DNA of 62,837 bases from Nocardia xishanensis NBRC 101358 (GCF_001613365.1 NZ_BDCF01000049.1:1-62837); one strand, 5' to 3'; shown: positions 7,032-16,517, counted from the stretch's first letter. Notes: a model not told the origin generated them from the letters alone. Program-made: numbers and translations.

Positions 7032-8378
7032 GTGGCATTTCCCGTAATCGGCGCGCCGGACGCCGGTGACACCGCATGGATGCTGGCTAGTTCAGCACTC
7101 GTGCTCCTGATGACACCCGGACTCGCGTTCTTCTACGGCGGCATGGTCCGTAGCAAGAACGTGCTGAACATGATCATGATGAGCATCAGCGCCATGGGAT
7201 TGGTAACGATCCTATGGTCGCTGTACGGCTTCTCCATGACCTTCGGTGAGGACAAAGCGAACCTCATCGGCGACCCGGGGCAGTATTTCGGCCTGAAGAG
7301 TGTTTTCGGCGGTAGCTACCTTGCCTCCACCGACCCGGCGGCTCCGGCCGCGGTTCCGCTGAACGGAACCATCCCGCTGTCGGTGTTCGTCGCGTTCCAG
7401 CTCATGTTCGCGATCATCACCGTCGCACTCATCTCGGGCGCGGTCGCCGACCGCCTGAAGTTCGGCTCCTGGCTGCTGTTCGCCGGTATCTGGGTCACCG
7501 TCGTGTACTTCCCGGTCGCGCACTGGGTCTTCGCGTTCGACGGCTACACCGGTGAAGAGGGCGGCTGGATCGCCAACAACCTCAAGGCCATCGACTTCGC
7601 CGGTGGTACCGCGGTCCACATCAACGCAGGCGCCGCGGGCCTGGTGCTCGCGATCGTGCTCGGCAAGCGCAAGGGCTGGCCGCAGACGCCGTTCCGTCCG
7701 CACAACCTGCCGTTCGTCATGCTCGGCGCCGGTCTGCTGTGGTTCGGCTGGTACGGCTTCAACGCCGGTTCGGCCGTCGGCTCCAACGGCATCGCGGGCG
7801 CGACCTTCCTGACCACCACCATCGCCACCGCCGCCGCCATGCTGGCCTGGCTCCTGGTGGAGAAGGTCCGCGACGGTCACCCCACCTCGCTGGGCGCGGC
7901 GTCGGGCATCGTCGCCGGTCTGGTGGCCATCACGCCGTCCTGCTCCTCGGTGAACGTCGTCGGCGCGCTGGCCATCGGCGTCGTCGCGGGCGCGCTGTGC
8001 GCCCTCGCGGTCGGCCTGAAGTTCAAGTTCGGCTTCGACGACTCGCTCGACGTGGTCGGCGTGCACCTGGTCGGCGGTCTGGTCGGCACCCTGATGGTCG
8101 GCCTCGTCGCCGCTCCCGAAGCTCCGGCGGCCGTCGAAGGCTTGTTCTACGGTGGTGGGATCGAGCAGTTGAAGCTGCAGGCTGTCGGTGCGTTCACCGT
8201 GCTTGCGTACTCCCTGGTCGCGACGGCGGTGATCGCGTACATCGTGAAGTTCACGATCGGACTGCGCGCGACGGACGAGGGCGAGTCGGTGGGCCTGGAC
8301 GAGTCCGAGCACGCGGAAACCGCATACGATTTCGCTGCTGTGGGTGGCACGGCACGCTCGCTCGTCAAGGAGGCATGA
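7032..8378 (+). CDS. amtB: Ammonium transporter AmtB
   Basis: The 448-residue membrane protein conducts ammonium across the cytoplasmic membrane. Conserved Amt features are MTPGLAFFYGGMVRSKNVLN in the first helices, FAGGTAVHINAGAAGLVLA with the first pore histidine, LWFGWYGFNAGSA, and GVHLVGGLVGTLMVG with the second pore histidine. About eleven hydrophobic segments are visible. The start is GTG with AGGAGG upstream. It is followed four bases later by glnB, whose PII product blocks the channel. Confidence 0.96.
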   Translation: MAFPVIGAPDAGDTAWMLASSALVLLMTPGLAFFYGGMVRSKNVLNMIMMSISAMGLVTILWSLYGFSMTFGEDKANLIGDPGQYFGLKSVFGGSYLASTDPAAPAAVPLNGTIPLSVFVAFQLMFAIITVALISGAVADRLKFGSWLLFAGIWVTVVYFPVAHWVFAFDGYTGEEGGWIANNLKAIDFAGGTAVHINAGAAGLVLAIVLGKRKGWPQTPFRPHNLPFVMLGAGLLWFGWYGFNAGSAVGSNGIAGATFLTTTIATAAAMLAWLLVEKVRDGHPTSLGAASGIVAGLVAITPSCSSVNVVGALAIGVVAGALCALAVGLKFKFGFDDSLDVVGVHLVGGLVGTLMVGLVAAPEAPAAVEGLFYGGGIEQLKLQAVGAFTVLAYSLVATAVIAYIVKFTIGLRATDEGESVGLDESEHAETAYDFAAVGGTARSLVKEA

Positions 8379-8382
8379 CGAC

Positions 8383-8721
8383 ATGAAACTGATCACCGCA
8401 ATCGTCAAACCGTTCACGCTCGAGGACGTCAAGTCCGGACTCGAACAGGCTGGCGTGCTCGGCATGACCGTCAGCGAGGTGCAGGGTTACGGGCGGCAGA
8501 AGGGCCACACCGAGGTCTACCGCGGCGCCGAGTACTCGGTGGACTTCGTGCCCAAGGTGCGGGTCGAGGTCGTCGTGGACGACGCGTCGGTCGACAAGGT
8601 CGTCGAGGTGATCGTCGAGGCCGCGCGCACCGGCAAGATCGGTGACGGCAAGGTCTGGGTCACCCCGGTGGAGTCGATCATCCGCGTGCGAACCGGCGAG
8701 CGCGGTACGGACGCTCTCTGA
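8383..8721 (+). CDS. glnB: Nitrogen regulatory protein P-II
   Basis: This is a 112-residue PII signal protein that binds ATP, ADP and 2-oxoglutarate and controls AmtB. The N-terminus MKLITAIVKPFTLEDVKSGL, the T-loop GRQKGHTEVYRGAEYSVDFV and the C-terminal GKIGDGKVWVTPVE are canonical. The modification tyrosine (Tyr51) is present in RGAEYSVDF; in related actinobacteria it is adenylylated by the adjacent GlnD homologue. A strong AAGGAGG precedes the ATG. Confidence 0.97.
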   Translation: MKLITAIVKPFTLEDVKSGLEQAGVLGMTVSEVQGYGRQKGHTEVYRGAEYSVDFVPKVRVEVVVDDASVDKVVEVIVEAARTGKIGDGKVWVTPVESIIRVRTGERGTDAL

Positions 8722-8813
8722 TCGCGGCGTGAGCATCGGGCCCTGAGCCGGAACCGCAGCGTGCCGGCGCAGGGCCCGTGAGCGGCTCGATGCGATACGG
8801 GACAAACGAGCGG

Positions 8814-8854
8814 CGGCCCCGTTCCCACCGGAGAGCCCGGTAGGGGCGGGGCCG
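8814..8854 (+). terminator. Hairpin between glnB and glnD
   Basis: CGGCCCC (8814-8820) pairs with GGGGCCG (8848-8854), and CCACCGG within the loop pairs partly with CCGGTAGG, giving a long imperfect stem ending 24 bases before the glnD start. Another pair, GGGCCCTG/CAGGGCCC, lies at 8738-8777. Neither has a T tract. They may attenuate transcription into glnD. Confidence 0.35.
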
Positions 8855-8878
8855 TACGCATTCAATGGGCGGTGGGTT

Positions 8879-11332
8879 GTGGGTAGCAGTAGCGGAAATG
8901 GCAAGCAGGGCAACGGCGAACGGGTCTCCAACGGGGCGGCCGATCTGGTCGCCGCGCGCGACCAGCTGCTCGACGGCGGCATGCCGCGCAATCCGCGGTT
9001 GGATGCCGAGTCGCTGCGGTCGGCGCTGGTAGACCTCTTCGACCTGTGGCTCACCAGCAAGGGCGCCGAACTCGGCATCACCGCCGACAGCGGCCTCGCG
9101 GTCGTCGCGGTCGGCGGGCTCGGGCGCAGGGAGATGCTGCCCTACTCCGATCTGGATCTGGTGTTGTTGCACGACGACGTCGATCCGGCCAGGGTGGCCG
9201 AGGTCGCCGACCAGCTCTGGTATCCGCTCTGGGACGCCCACATCAAACTCGACCACAGCGTGCGGACCGTCCCCCAAGCGCTGCGGGTCGCCAACGACGA
9301 TCTGATCGCGGCACTCGGCATGCTCGAGGCCAGGCACATCGTCGGCGACGTGGAGTTGAGCAATCTGCTGATCGGCGGGGTGCGCCGCGAGTGGCGCACC
9401 GGAATCCGCAACCGTTTCGACGATCTGATCGCCCAGGCGCAGGCCCGCTGGCAGCGCAGCGGTGAGATCGCGCACCGCGCCGAGCCCGATCTGAAGAACG
9501 GCCGAGGCGGACTGCGCGACATCCAACTGCTGGACGCGCTGGCCGTCGCCCAGCTGACCGATGCCATGCCGGGGCTCGGTCCCGATGTGCCCGGCGGTGG
9601 CGTGAAACAGGCGCATCGGCGTTTGCTGGATGTTCGCACGGAGCTGCACCGTGTCGCCGGCCGTTCCCGCGATCAGCTGCGCGCGCAGGACGCCGACGAG
9701 ATCGGCGCCGCCCTTCGCATCGGCGATCGGTTCGATCTCGCTCGCACACTGAGCGATTCGGCGCGGACGGTGAGCTACTCGGTCGACGTCGGGCTGCGCA
9801 CCGCCGCCAACGCGTTGCCGCGCCGCGGGCTCGCTCGACTGCGCCGCATGCCCGTGCGACGACCACTCGATGAGGGGGTGGTCGAGCACGCGGGCGAGGT
9901 GGTGCTGGCCAGAGACGCACGGCCGCAACGGGATCCGGGGCTCATCCTGCGGGTGGCGGCCGCATCGGCGCAGACCGGGCTGCCGATGTCGGCCACCACG
10001 CTGAACCGCCTGTCCGAGGACGCGCCGGAGCTGCGCGAGCCGTGGCCGAAGGACGCGCTCAACGACCTGCTGGTGCTGCTCGGCGCCGGGCGCGGCGTCA
10101 TCGACGCGATCGAGGCGCTCGACCGCACCGGACTCTGGGGCAGGCTGCTGCCAGAGTGGGGCGCGGTACGCGATCTGCCGCCGCGCGACGCACTGCACAC
10201 CTGGACCGTCGACCGCCATCTGATGGAGACCGTCGCCTACGCGAGCGCGTCGATGACCCGGGTGGGCCGCCCCGACCTGCTCCTGCTCGGCGCGCTGCTG
10301 CACGACATCGGCAAGGGCCGGGCGGGCGACCACAGCGTGGTCGGCGCCGAGCTGGCCACCCATATCGGCCGCAGGCTCGGCCTGTGGCCCTCCGATGTGC
10401 GCACGCTCAGCGCCGTGGTGCGCCACCACCTGCTGCTCCCGGAAACCGCGACCCGCCGCGACCTCGCCGACCCGGACACGGTGCAGCTCGTGGTCGACGC
10501 GCTCGACGGAGACGTGCAGCTGCTGGAACTGCTGCACACGCTGGCCGAGGCGGATTCGCTGGCCACAGGTCCCGGCGTCTGGGGTGACTGGAAGGCGTCG
10601 CTCATCGGCGATCTGGTGCGCCGCTGCCGCACGGTGATGGCGGGTTTCGAACTGCCGACCCCCGAGCCCATCGCGCCGGAGTTGCTGGCCAAGGCGGCCG
10701 CGGGCGGCGTTCACGTCGACCTGAAGCCAGGCGAAGGCAAGTACACCTACGTGGTCACGGTGATCGCTCCCGACGCGCCGGGCCTGCTCTCCGACGCCGC
10801 GGGCGTGCTCGCGCTGCATTCGCTGCGGGTGCTCTCCGCCGCGCTCGGTGGCGAGGGCGCGTCGGCCGTCAACACTTTCGTCGTGTCGCCGAAGTTCGGC
10901 GACCCGCCGGACGCGGGTTTGCTGCGGCAGGAATTGATCAGGGCCATCGCAGGGGATCTCGACCTGCCCGCGTTGCTCGCCAAGCGCGAACGCGAGGCGA
11001 GCGGTGTCGGCCCGAGCCCGTACGCCCAGGCCCAGCCGCGGATGATCTGGTCGCCGACCTCGACGCCCGGCCAGCTGATCCTGGAGTTGCGCGCCGAGGA
11101 CCGCGTCGGTCTGCTGAGCCGGTTGGCCGCGGCGTTCGCGGCGTGCGGCGCGAACGTGCGCTGGGCGAAGGTCGTCACCATGGGTTCGGCCGTGGTCGAC
11201 GCGTTCTGCCTGGAGCTGGGCGGCGAGGATGCCGCGCAGCGGCGCGACGCCATCGAGAAGGCGGTGCTCGACGTCGTACCGCGACCCGCTCCGAAGACGC
11301 CCGACCCGGCGCTGCCCGACAGCGCCTCCTGA
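8879..11332 (+). CDS. glnD: [Protein-PII] uridylyl/adenylyltransferase GlnD
   Basis: GlnD modifies and demodifies PII according to glutamine level. An 817-residue protein shows the nucleotidyltransferase motif GGLGRREMLPYSDLDLVLLH (residues ~79-98), a middle domain with AEPDLKNGRGGLRD, an HD domain LLLLGALLHDIGKGRAGDH (~465-485), and two C-terminal ACT domains (about 620-690 and 735-805) that sense glutamine. In actinobacteria the enzyme is thought to adenylylate rather than uridylylate PII. Start GTG 8879; an in-frame alternative nearby is not seen. Completes the amtB-glnB-glnD set. Confidence 0.95.
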   Translation: MGSSSGNGKQGNGERVSNGAADLVAARDQLLDGGMPRNPRLDAESLRSALVDLFDLWLTSKGAELGITADSGLAVVAVGGLGRREMLPYSDLDLVLLHDDVDPARVAEVADQLWYPLWDAHIKLDHSVRTVPQALRVANDDLIAALGMLEARHIVGDVELSNLLIGGVRREWRTGIRNRFDDLIAQAQARWQRSGEIAHRAEPDLKNGRGGLRDIQLLDALAVAQLTDAMPGLGPDVPGGGVKQAHRRLLDVRTELHRVAGRSRDQLRAQDADEIGAALRIGDRFDLARTLSDSARTVSYSVDVGLRTAANALPRRGLARLRRMPVRRPLDEGVVEHAGEVVLARDARPQRDPGLILRVAAASAQTGLPMSATTLNRLSEDAPELREPWPKDALNDLLVLLGAGRGVIDAIEALDRTGLWGRLLPEWGAVRDLPPRDALHTWTVDRHLMETVAYASASMTRVGRPDLLLLGALLHDIGKGRAGDHSVVGAELATHIGRRLGLWPSDVRTLSAVVRHHLLLPETATRRDLADPDTVQLVVDALDGDVQLLELLHTLAEADSLATGPGVWGDWKASLIGDLVRRCRTVMAGFELPTPEPIAPELLAKAAAGGVHVDLKPGEGKYTYVVTVIAPDAPGLLSDAAGVLALHSLRVLSAALGGEGASAVNTFVVSPKFGDPPDAGLLRQELIRAIAGDLDLPALLAKREREASGVGPSPYAQAQPRMIWSPTSTPGQLILELRAEDRVGLLSRLAAAFAACGANVRWAKVVTMGSAVVDAFCLELGGEDAAQRRDAIEKAVLDVVPRPAPKTPDPALPDSAS

Positions 11333-11460
11333 CGGCGACGGCCCGTGTCTCGGCACGGACGACTGCGTTGCACGCTATTTGCTGGATCTTCTCTCCGTGT
11401 GCCGTGACGCACCCTACTATCAGAGCGTCCGGCTATCGCGAGCACGAGGGGAGCAGGTCG

Positions 11461-11778
11461 GTGGCAATTGAGGTTGTTTCGGCTTCGATGATGACGAGCG
11501 ACGAGACCACGCACATGGCGCGGTGTGTCGGCGGAGATCGATGGGTCGTTTCCTGGTTGCCCGGCCGGACCTTGACCGGACGGCAGGCCGTGACCGCGAT
11601 GACCATCGCCTCCACGGTATCCACCACGCCCGACGCGCCCGAGGGCGCGGACTGGGCGATGCTCGACGATTTGGCGCTCGAGCTCGGGCTGACCGGCCGG
11701 GAGGCCGCGTATATGGTCCGGTTGGAGAACCACGACTACCGCAAGACTTCCAAACCGCGCCGCCGCGCGCTCGAATAA
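11461..11778 (+). CDS. Hypothetical protein, 105 residues
   Basis: The GTG start at 11461 has GAGGGGAG seven bases upstream. The protein begins MAIEVVSASMMTSDETTHMA and ends in an acidic then basic segment: DWAMLDDLALELGLTGREAA, then YMVRLENHDYRKTSKPRRRA. The middle RWVVSWLPGRTLTGRQAVTAM suggests a small globular fold. I do not recognise the family. A -10-like TACTAT lies at 11415-11420 with a weak -35. It stands alone between glnD and ffh. Confidence 0.75.
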   Translation: MAIEVVSASMMTSDETTHMARCVGGDRWVVSWLPGRTLTGRQAVTAMTIASTVSTTPDAPEGADWAMLDDLALELGLTGREAAYMVRLENHDYRKTSKPRRRALE

Positions 11779-11880
11779 ATACCGCGCTCCGCTCGAAGGA
11801 CGCACCGCCTGCGCGAACACGCGGGCGATCCCATTACCCTGGGAGCAAGTTGACGTCACTCGAGATCAGGAGCGCGATCG

Positions 11881-13455
11881 GTGTTCGAATCCCTGTCCGA
11901 CCGGCTAACCGGTGCCCTCAAGGATCTGCGTGGTAAGGGGCGTCTGTCACCGGCCGACATCGACGCCACCTGCCGCGAGATCCGCCTGGCGCTGCTCGAG
12001 GCCGACGTCGCGCTGCCCGTGGTTCGCGGTTTCATCGCCAAGATCAAGGAGCGCGCCAAGGGCGCCGAGGTCTCCGCGGCGCTGAATCCGGCCCAGCAGG
12101 TCGTCAAGATCGTCAACGAGGAACTGATCGGCATCCTCGGCGGCGAGACCAGGCGGCTGAACCTGGCCAAGAACCCGCCGACCGTGATCATGCTCGCCGG
12201 TCTGCAGGGTTCAGGTAAGACCACGCTGGCCGGCAAGCTCGCGAAATGGCTGAAGGGGCAAGGACATCAGCCGCTGCTGGTGGCCTGTGACCTGCAGCGC
12301 CCCGGCGCGGTCACCCAGCTGCAGGTGGTCGGCGAGCGCGCGGGCGCGCCGGTGTTCGCCCCGCATCCCGGCACCTCCGTCGGCGGTGGCGACAACCCGC
12401 TCGGCATCTCCGCCGCCGACCCGATCGAGGTCGCGCGCGCCGGTGTCGAAGAGGCGCGCGCCAAGCAGTACGACGTGGTCATCGTCGACACCGCTGGTCG
12501 CCTCGGCATCGACGAGGAACTGATGCGCCAGGCCGCAGGCATCCGCGACGCGGTGCAGCCGGACGAGACGCTGTTCGTGCTCGACGCGATGATCGGCCAG
12601 GACGCCGTCAACACGGCCGAGGCGTTCCGTGACGGCGTCGGGTTCACCGGCGTCGTGCTCACCAAGCTCGACGGCGACGCGCGCGGTGGCGCGGCCCTCT
12701 CGGTCCGCAACGTCACCGGCGAGCCGATCATGTTCGCCTCCAGCGGCGAGAAGCTGGAGGACTTCGACGTCTTCCACCCCGACCGCATGGCGAGCCGCAT
12801 CCTCGGCATGGGCGACGTGCTCACCCTGATCGAGCAGGCCGAGCAGGTCTACGACGCGCAGCAGGCCGAGGAGGCCGCGCGCAAGATCGGCAGCGGCGAG
12901 CTCACCCTCGAGGACTTCCTCGAGCAGATGCTGGCAATCCGCAAGATGGGCCCGATCGGCAACCTGCTCGGCATGCTGCCCGGCGCGGGCCAGATGAAGG
13001 ACGTGCTCGCCCAGGTCGACGACAAGCAGCTGGACCGGGTGCAGGCCATCATCCGCGGCATGACCCCGGCCGAGCGGGACAACCCGAAGATCATCAACGC
13101 CTCCCGCCGCCTGCGCATCGCCAACGGCTCGGGCGTCTCGGTCTCCGAGGTCAACCAGCTCGTCGACCGCTTCTTCGACGCCAAGAAGATGATGGCCATG
13201 ATGGGCCGCCAGATGGGTCTGCCCGGCGCGCGGCGCGGCGGCGGCAAGAAGGGCAAGAAAGGCAAGAAGGGCGGACGCGGTCCGACTCAGCCGAAGATGC
13301 GCGGCGGAATGCCGGGGATGCCCGGAATGCCCGGCATGCCGCCTGGGATGCCCGCCGGTATGCCCGACCTTTCGAACATGCCCGCCGGTCTCAACGAATT
13401 GCCGCCCGGTCTCGAAGGTTTCGACATTTCCAAGCTCAAGTTCCCGAAGAAGTAG
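11881..13455 (+). CDS. ffh: Signal recognition particle protein Ffh
   Basis: Ffh binds 4.5S RNA and signal sequences and pairs with FtsY. The 524-residue protein has an N domain, G1 GLQGSGKTTLAGK (~108), DTAGRLGID (~203), TKLDGDARGG (~261) and a methionine-rich M domain from ~310 with IRKMGPIGNLLGMLPG and the RNA-binding AERDNPKIINASRRLRIANG. The tail is unusual: a lysine-rich KKGKKGKKGGRG stretch followed by repeated MPGM units (residues ~475-500). Start GTG 11881 with AGGAG upstream. Confidence 0.96.
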   Translation: MFESLSDRLTGALKDLRGKGRLSPADIDATCREIRLALLEADVALPVVRGFIAKIKERAKGAEVSAALNPAQQVVKIVNEELIGILGGETRRLNLAKNPPTVIMLAGLQGSGKTTLAGKLAKWLKGQGHQPLLVACDLQRPGAVTQLQVVGERAGAPVFAPHPGTSVGGGDNPLGISAADPIEVARAGVEEARAKQYDVVIVDTAGRLGIDEELMRQAAGIRDAVQPDETLFVLDAMIGQDAVNTAEAFRDGVGFTGVVLTKLDGDARGGAALSVRNVTGEPIMFASSGEKLEDFDVFHPDRMASRILGMGDVLTLIEQAEQVYDAQQAEEAARKIGSGELTLEDFLEQMLAIRKMGPIGNLLGMLPGAGQMKDVLAQVDDKQLDRVQAIIRGMTPAERDNPKIINASRRLRIANGSGVSVSEVNQLVDRFFDAKKMMAMMGRQMGLPGARRGGGKKGKKGKKGGRGPTQPKMRGGMPGMPGMPGMPPGMPAGMPDLSNMPAGLNELPPGLEGFDISKLKFPKK

Positions 13456-13474
13456 GGCACTGTCTCGCCGGTCG

Positions 13475-13503
13475 GCGCGCGCGGCGGTCTCCGCCTCGCG
13501 CGC
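13475..13503 (+). terminator. Hairpin after ffh
   Basis: GCGCGCGCGGCGG and CCGCCTCGCGCGC form a 13-bp stem with one mismatch and a TCT loop, 19 bases after the ffh stop. There is no T tract, as is common for actinobacterial hairpins. The rest of 13504-13738 shows no gene. Confidence 0.55.
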
Positions 13504-13738
13504 GGCGGGCCGCGCGTGGCGGCGAGAGAGCCGTTGCGTGCGGCGCGGCGGGGCAGACCGGGACGATCGCCACTGGCTCGCGTCCCCTGGGGCTTGTCCG
13601 ATGGGTGCCACGGTAGAGATCAGCCCAAGTGCCCATCGTCAGCGCTCGACCTGTACGAACGCGAGCTGTCGGGCGGTGGGTGAGCGCGGTCGAGGCCGGG
13701 TAGGTTGTGCGGCAGACGAGCACGTCCAGGAGGTTGCT

Positions 13739-14833
13739 GTGCATCTACGCGGGGTGGTTCTGCCGGACGACGGGGTGCGCGATCTCTGGGTGCGCGACGG
13801 CCTGGTGTCCTTCGAACCAGTGCCCGGCGCCGAAACCCTCTGCGCCACAGGGTGGATCGTGCCGGGGCTGGTGGACGCGCACTGTCATGTCGGCATCCGC
13901 TACGGCGGCGGCCACGAGACCCGCGATGGCGCGATCGCCCAGGCGGTGACCGAACGCGACGCCGGTGCGCTGCTGCTGCGCGACGCCGGATCGCCGATCG
14001 ACACCCACTTCATCGACGAGCACGACGAGCTGCCGAAGATCATCCGGGCGGGCAGGCACATCGCGCGGCCCAAGCGCTACATCCGCGAGCTCGGCATCGA
14101 ACTCGACGACGAACGCGACCTTCCGGAGATCGTGGCCGAGCAGGCGCGGTTCGGGGAGGGCTGGGTGAAGATCGTCGGCGACTGGATCGACCGCTCCGTC
14201 GGCGACCTGCGCCCGCTGTGGAGCGACGCCGTCCTGAAGGAGGCCATCGACGCCGCGCACGCCAACGGCGCCAGGGTCACCGCGCACGTGTTCGGCGAGG
14301 ACGCCCTGCCCGGCCTGATCGACGCGGGCATCGACTGCCTCGAACACGGCACCGGCCTCACCGACGAGACCATCGAGATGATGGTCGAGCACGGCACCGC
14401 GCTGGTCCCGACCCTGATCAATATCGACACCTTCCCGTCCATCGCAGACGGTGCGGGCAAATTCCCCGTCTACGCCGCCCACATGCGCGACCTGCACCGC
14501 CGCGTGCGCCGCACGGTCGCCGACGCGCACGACGCGGGCGTGCCCATCTACACCGGCACCGACGCGGGCGGCTCCATCCGGCACGGCCGCATCGCCGACG
14601 AGATCGCGGCGCTCACCGGCGCAGGCTTCTCCCCACACGACGCCCTCGGCGCCGCATCCTGGGACGCGCGCACCTGGCTCGGCCGCCCCGGTATCGAGCA
14701 CGGCGCCCCCGCCGACTTCGTCGTCTACCGCGACGACCCACGCACCGAACCCGCGACCCTCAGCACCCCCGAATACGTCGTCCTACGCGGCCGCCTCCAC
14801 CGCTCCGCGGGCCCCATCACCGCCCACCGCTGA
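13739..14833 (+). CDS. Amidohydrolase family protein
   Basis: The 364-residue protein has metal-binding hallmarks of the amidohydrolase superfamily: VPGLVDAHCHVG (HxH), a carboxylate/lysine region GWVKIVGDW, VTAHVFG, DCLEHGTGLTD and TGTDAGGSIRHG (late Asp). The end LGRPGIEHGAPADFVVY is the typical return of the beta-sandwich. GTG 13739 is preferred because AGGAGG lies five bases upstream. M. tuberculosis has an amidohydrolase gene beside ffh, so this is probably its orthologue. Substrate unknown. Confidence 0.88.
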   Translation: MHLRGVVLPDDGVRDLWVRDGLVSFEPVPGAETLCATGWIVPGLVDAHCHVGIRYGGGHETRDGAIAQAVTERDAGALLLRDAGSPIDTHFIDEHDELPKIIRAGRHIARPKRYIRELGIELDDERDLPEIVAEQARFGEGWVKIVGDWIDRSVGDLRPLWSDAVLKEAIDAAHANGARVTAHVFGEDALPGLIDAGIDCLEHGTGLTDETIEMMVEHGTALVPTLINIDTFPSIADGAGKFPVYAAHMRDLHRRVRRTVADAHDAGVPIYTGTDAGGSIRHGRIADEIAALTGAGFSPHDALGAASWDARTWLGRPGIEHGAPADFVVYRDDPRTEPATLSTPEYVVLRGRLHRSAGPITAHR

Positions 14834-14925
14834 CCACGATCCACGCCGGTTCGCCGGACCGATGAATCGGAGGCCGTCGCGCCGTCGGTAGTCGAGACAG
14901 ACTTTTCGTACTAGGAGGTCGGCGC

Positions 14926-15480
14926 ATGCGGGATCTGGTGGTGACGGAGAACGTCACGCTGGACGGGGTGATCGATGCGACGGAGGGGTGGTTCACGGTC
15001 GGTGGCGACGCGGTGGACGATCAATCCGACATTCTGGACGAGCTGATGGTGCACACCGCGGCGTGCGACGCGGTGCTGTTCGGGCGCGTCACCTTCGAGG
15101 ACATGCGCGGGTACTGGCCGGAGCAGACCGACGATCGGACCGGCATCACCGACGACCTGAACCGGATGGCGAAATACGTGGTGTCGCGTTCGATGGACGA
15201 CCCCGGATGGCAGAACTCGACCGTGCTGCGCGGCCTCGACGAGGTGCGCGCGCTGAAGGAACTGCCGGGGAAGGACATCGTCTGCACCGGAAGCATCGAC
15301 CTGGTGCACCAGCTGATCGAGGCCGGGCTCATCGACGAGTATCGGTTGTTCGTCTACCCGGTCGTGCTCGGTCGCGGCGCCCGGCTCTTCACCGAAGGCG
15401 CGAGAGTTCCCGCGCTGCGACTGGTCGAGAGCAAACCGTTCCGCTCCGGCGTGGTGCTGCTGCGCTATCGCCACACCTGA
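14926..15480 (+). CDS. Dihydrofolate reductase / RibD-C family protein
   Basis: The 184-residue protein begins MRDLVVTENVTLDGVIDAT, then has AVLFGRVTFEDMRGYWP, KYVVSRSMDDPGW, IVCTGSIDLVHQLIEAGLID and YRLFVYPVVLGRGARLF. This is the pattern of RibD C-terminal domain reductases found singly in many actinobacteria, which use NAD(P)H; the substrate is not known. AGGAGG stands before the ATG. It lies between the amidohydrolase gene and the rpsP promoter and is absent from the M. tuberculosis order as I recall it. Confidence 0.85.
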   Translation: MRDLVVTENVTLDGVIDATEGWFTVGGDAVDDQSDILDELMVHTAACDAVLFGRVTFEDMRGYWPEQTDDRTGITDDLNRMAKYVVSRSMDDPGWQNSTVLRGLDEVRALKELPGKDIVCTGSIDLVHQLIEAGLIDEYRLFVYPVVLGRGARLFTEGARVPALRLVESKPFRSGVVLLRYRHT

Positions 15481-15584
15481 CCAGCGGCGAACCGGTTACT
15501 GCGGCGGGAATGGGAAACGTTGCCTTCGGGCCGGGTCTCGGCGGGGCCGCCGCATCGCCCAGGTGACCGAGGTCGTGAGGCGAT

Positions 15585-15614
15585 TTCGGGCGGGGCGGTC
15601 CGGTCTGGCAGAAT
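15585..15614 (+). promoter_or_regulatory. Candidate rpsP promoter
   Basis: TTCGGG (15585-15590) and CAGAAT (15609-15614) are separated by 18 bases. The segment GGTCTGGCAGAATG is repeated almost exactly before rplS (GGTCTGGCACAATG), supporting a shared promoter. It would give a leader of about 140 bases with no other gene in it. Confidence 0.55.
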
Positions 15615-15760
15615 GGACCACCGTCCTTCCGGACAGTGTCAGCCCGTCTCCGGTTACGTACCGCGCGGCGGTCACACACTTCAAGCGCGAAACCGGGCTC
15701 GCAGACCGTGCGGGTCGCTGAATCGCGCCGTGACCAACTACCTGAAAGAGGCAGATCAGC

Positions 15761-16192
15761 ATGGCTGTTCGCATCAAGCTCACCCGCATGGGCAAGATCC
15801 GCAACCCGCAGTACCGCGTCGTCGTCGCGGACGCCCGCACCCGTCGTGACGGCCGGGCCATCGAGTCCATCGGCAAGTACCACCCGAAGGAAGAGCCGTC
15901 GCTGATCGAGATCGACTCGGAGCGCGTGCAGTACTGGCTGGGTGTCGGCGCGCAGCCGACCGAGCCGGTGCAGCGCCTCCTGGAGATCACGGGTGACTGG
16001 CAGAAGTTCAAGGGCCTGCCGGGCGCCGAGGGCACGCTGAAGGTGAAGCCGGCCAAGCCGTCGAAGCTGGACCTGTTCAACGCCGCGCTGGCCGCCGCCG
16101 AGAACGAGCCGGTCGCCGAGGCCGTCACCCCGAAGAAGAAGGCCAAGAAGGAAGAGGCCGAGGGCGAGGCCGCTACCGAGGCTGCCGAGTAA
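15761..16192 (+). CDS. rpsP: 30S ribosomal protein S16 (bS16)
   Basis: The N-terminus MAVRIKLTRMGKIRNPQYR and the block VVVADARTRRDGRAIESIGK are diagnostic for bS16, and ERVQYWLGVGAQPTEPVQRL completes the conserved core by ~residue 70. The remaining half is an alanine/glutamate/lysine-rich extension typical of Mycobacteriales. It heads rpsP-khpA-rimM-trmD. Confidence 0.97.
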   Translation: MAVRIKLTRMGKIRNPQYRVVVADARTRRDGRAIESIGKYHPKEEPSLIEIDSERVQYWLGVGAQPTEPVQRLLEITGDWQKFKGLPGAEGTLKVKPAKPSKLDLFNAALAAAENEPVAEAVTPKKKAKKEEAEGEAATEAAE

Positions 16193-16196
16193 TCGT

Positions 16197-16215
16197 GAGC
16201 GAGCGCAGCGAGCGA
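16197..16215. repeat. GAGCGAGCGCAGCGAGCGA short repeat element
   Basis: This imperfect mirror/inverted sequence (GAGCGAGCG-CAGCGAGCGA) occupies the rpsP-khpA gap. The same kind of short repeat is scattered between genes in many high-GC actinobacteria. Pairing within it is weak, and no role is known. Confidence 0.4.
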
Positions 16216-16274
16216 ACCATCGACACAGCGCGCACCGCGCTCGCCACGGAGCCGAGCGCTAGCGAGGTGGAATC

Positions 16275-16517
16275 GTGAGTGCGGTTGTGGCCGATGCCGT
16301 CGAGCACCTGGTGCGCGGCATCGTCGCCAATCCCGATGACGTCCGCGTCGAGCTGATCACCGGCCGCCGCGGGCGCACCGTCGAGGTGCACGTCCATCCC
16401 GAGGACCTGGGCAAGGTGATCGGCCGTGGCGGACGTACCGCGACCGCGCTGCGCACCCTCGTCGCCGGCATCGGCGGCCGTGGCATCCGGGTCGACGTGG
16501 TCGACACCGATCAGTAG
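16275..16517 (+). CDS. khpA: KH-domain RNA-binding protein KhpA
   Basis: The 80-residue protein is a single KH domain: VEHLVRGIVANPDDVRVEL, VEVHVHPEDLGKVIGRGGRT with the GRGG loop, and LRTLVAGIGGRGIRVDVVD. Such proteins bind RNA, often as a heterodimer with KhpB/Jag. The GTG start follows GAGGTGG. The gene sits between rpsP and rimM, its usual place, and its stop directly abuts the rimM ATG. Confidence 0.95.
   Translation: MSAVVADAVEHLVRGIVANPDDVRVELITGRRGRTVEVHVHPEDLGKVIGRGGRTATALRTLVAGIGGRGIRVDVVDTDQ

Noticed and set aside
8678..11356. An 892-codon minus-strand frame opposite glnD
   Set aside because: Shadow frame; glnD has complete NT, HD and ACT motifs on the plus strand.
13310..13400. 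MPGM-type direct repeats in the ffh tail as a possible repeat element
   Set aside because: They are in-frame codon repeats in the Met-rich tail common in actinobacterial Ffh, not a mobile or regulatory repeat.
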